Positions 63,643 through 64,000 of a stretch of 64,000 bases of DNA are shown piece by piece. This DNA is from CBDCVY01 sp965223245 (GTDB lineage Bacteria > Nitrospinota > Nitrospinia > Nitrospinales > Nitrospinaceae). The notes beneath the pieces were generated by a model that had not been told where the DNA came from, ran no database searches, and saw nothing but the letters and a program-made list of their open reading frames with translations. The number at the start of each line of letters is the position of its first letter. Position 1 is the first letter of the stretch. Position numbers and translations under genes: made by a program. Location: positions 3,410,001 through 3,474,000 of the forward strand of contig CBDCVY010000013.1 of the NCBI GenBank assembly GCA_965223245.1, written 5' to 3'.

Positions 63643-64000
63643 TTAATCGGACCCCTCTGACTTGGATTTTGTAGCACCTGCAACGACCAAAGTAATCTCC
63701 CCTTTCCATTTTTTAGATTTTGTTTGTTGAATGACTTCTTGGACTGTTCCTCGAATTACTTCTTCATGCATTTTTGTTAGTTCTCGTGTTATCGCAATTT
63801 GTCGATTCCCGAATACTTCCGCCACTTCTTCGAGAGTTTTTTGGATCCGTTGCGGGGATTCAAAAAGCACGACCGAAGCGGAATGCTGAGCTAACGTTTC
63901 CAATGTTTTTTTTCTCCGTTTTTTTCTTGGGAGAAAACCGGCAAAAATAAATCGGTCGACAGGAAGACCCGAAACAATCAATGATGCTAAAACAGCCGAA
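63643..64000 (-). CDS. rsmI: 16S rRNA 2'-O-ribose C1402 methyltransferase RsmI, C-terminal part
   Basis: The frame is open to the window end. It shows the RsmI core SAVLASLIVSGLPVDRFIFA, FLPRKKRRKKTLETL, VVLFESPQRIQKTLEEVAEV and AITRELTKMHEEVIRGT, so the SAM-binding N-terminal half lies to the right of the window. RsmI methylates the ribose of C1402 in 16S rRNA. It adjoins the ParA-like gene without a gap, probably in one transcript. Confidence 0.92.
   Translation of the reverse strand, partial: SAVLASLIVSGLPVDRFIFAGFLPRKKRRKKTLETLAQHSASVVLFESPQRIQKTLEEVAEVFGNRQIAITRELTKMHEEVIRGTVQEVIQQTKSKKWKGEITLVVAGATKSKSEGSD

Overview
This is a 64 kb piece of an AT-rich bacterial chromosome. It carries ffs-dnaX-ybaB-recR, serS, gyrA, gyrB, dnaA, purM, argH, five tRNA genes and no phage or plasmid core. 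Lipoproteins, a periplasmic multihaem cytochrome c, a bactofilin and an L,D-transpeptidase point to a Gram-negative cell envelope. A group 3b NAD(P)-linked [NiFe] hydrogenase, many two-component genes and a four-haem cytochrome c would fit a marine Nitrospinota-type or deltaproteobacterial-type organism. I favour Nitrospinota, but this is inference: no nitrite oxidoreductase or rRNA gene lies in the window.

Layout. 1-5.2 kb: the N-terminal part of a FliK-like gene, a zinc-ribbon protein, a YdcZ transporter, a GT39-like transferase and a CarH-like B12 regulator with a candidate operator. 5.2-9 kb: tRNA-Asn, recR, ybaB, dnaX, SRP RNA, a conserved unknown gene and tRNA-Ser. 9-16.7 kb is a loose accessory zone: two methyltransferases, a broken adhesin-like gene, a NhaR-like regulator, a DUF2155-like lipoprotein, a HEPN-like protein, an astacin-type protease and a recombinase-like fragment. 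16.6-26.7 kb: two more tRNA-Ser genes beside serS, a TPR lipoprotein, gyrA, gyrB, a possible origin and dnaA. 27-36.9 kb: a REC-REC-histidine kinase, membrane proteins, an etfB without etfA, a Ca2+-type P-ATPase and a GltD/NfnB-like flavoprotein. 37-42.1 kb: the hydrogenase operon hydB-cNMP-hydG-hydD-hydA-protease. 42.3-49.3 kb: a response regulator, two histidine kinases, Cu/Zn SOD, tetrahaem cytochrome c and CoA-disulfide reductase-rhodanese. 49.3-60.4 kb: HerA-like ATPase, diguanylate cyclase, purM, a Na+/solute symporter with a small partner, glutamate dehydrogenase, YjbQ, two TPR proteins and argH. 60.4-64 kb: L,D-transpeptidase, bactofilin, ParA/MinD-like ATPase and the 3' part of rsmI, all on the minus strand.

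The most unusual finding is the last cluster. The L,D-transpeptidase and the bactofilin begin with the same domain of about 60 residues, placed at the same residue numbers (18 identities in 37 aligned residues by eye). In the transpeptidase this domain precedes the single membrane helix, so it should lie in the cytoplasm, where bactofilins polymerise. With the ParA-like ATPase gene 8 bp from the bactofilin, this looks like a module that positions peptidoglycan cross-linking, with the shared domain as a docking element. I know of no description of such a shared domain, but I could not search.

Coordinates for starts were moved to ATG codons where a ribosome binding site or family length favoured them. 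No CRISPR array, complete insertion sequence or prophage was seen.
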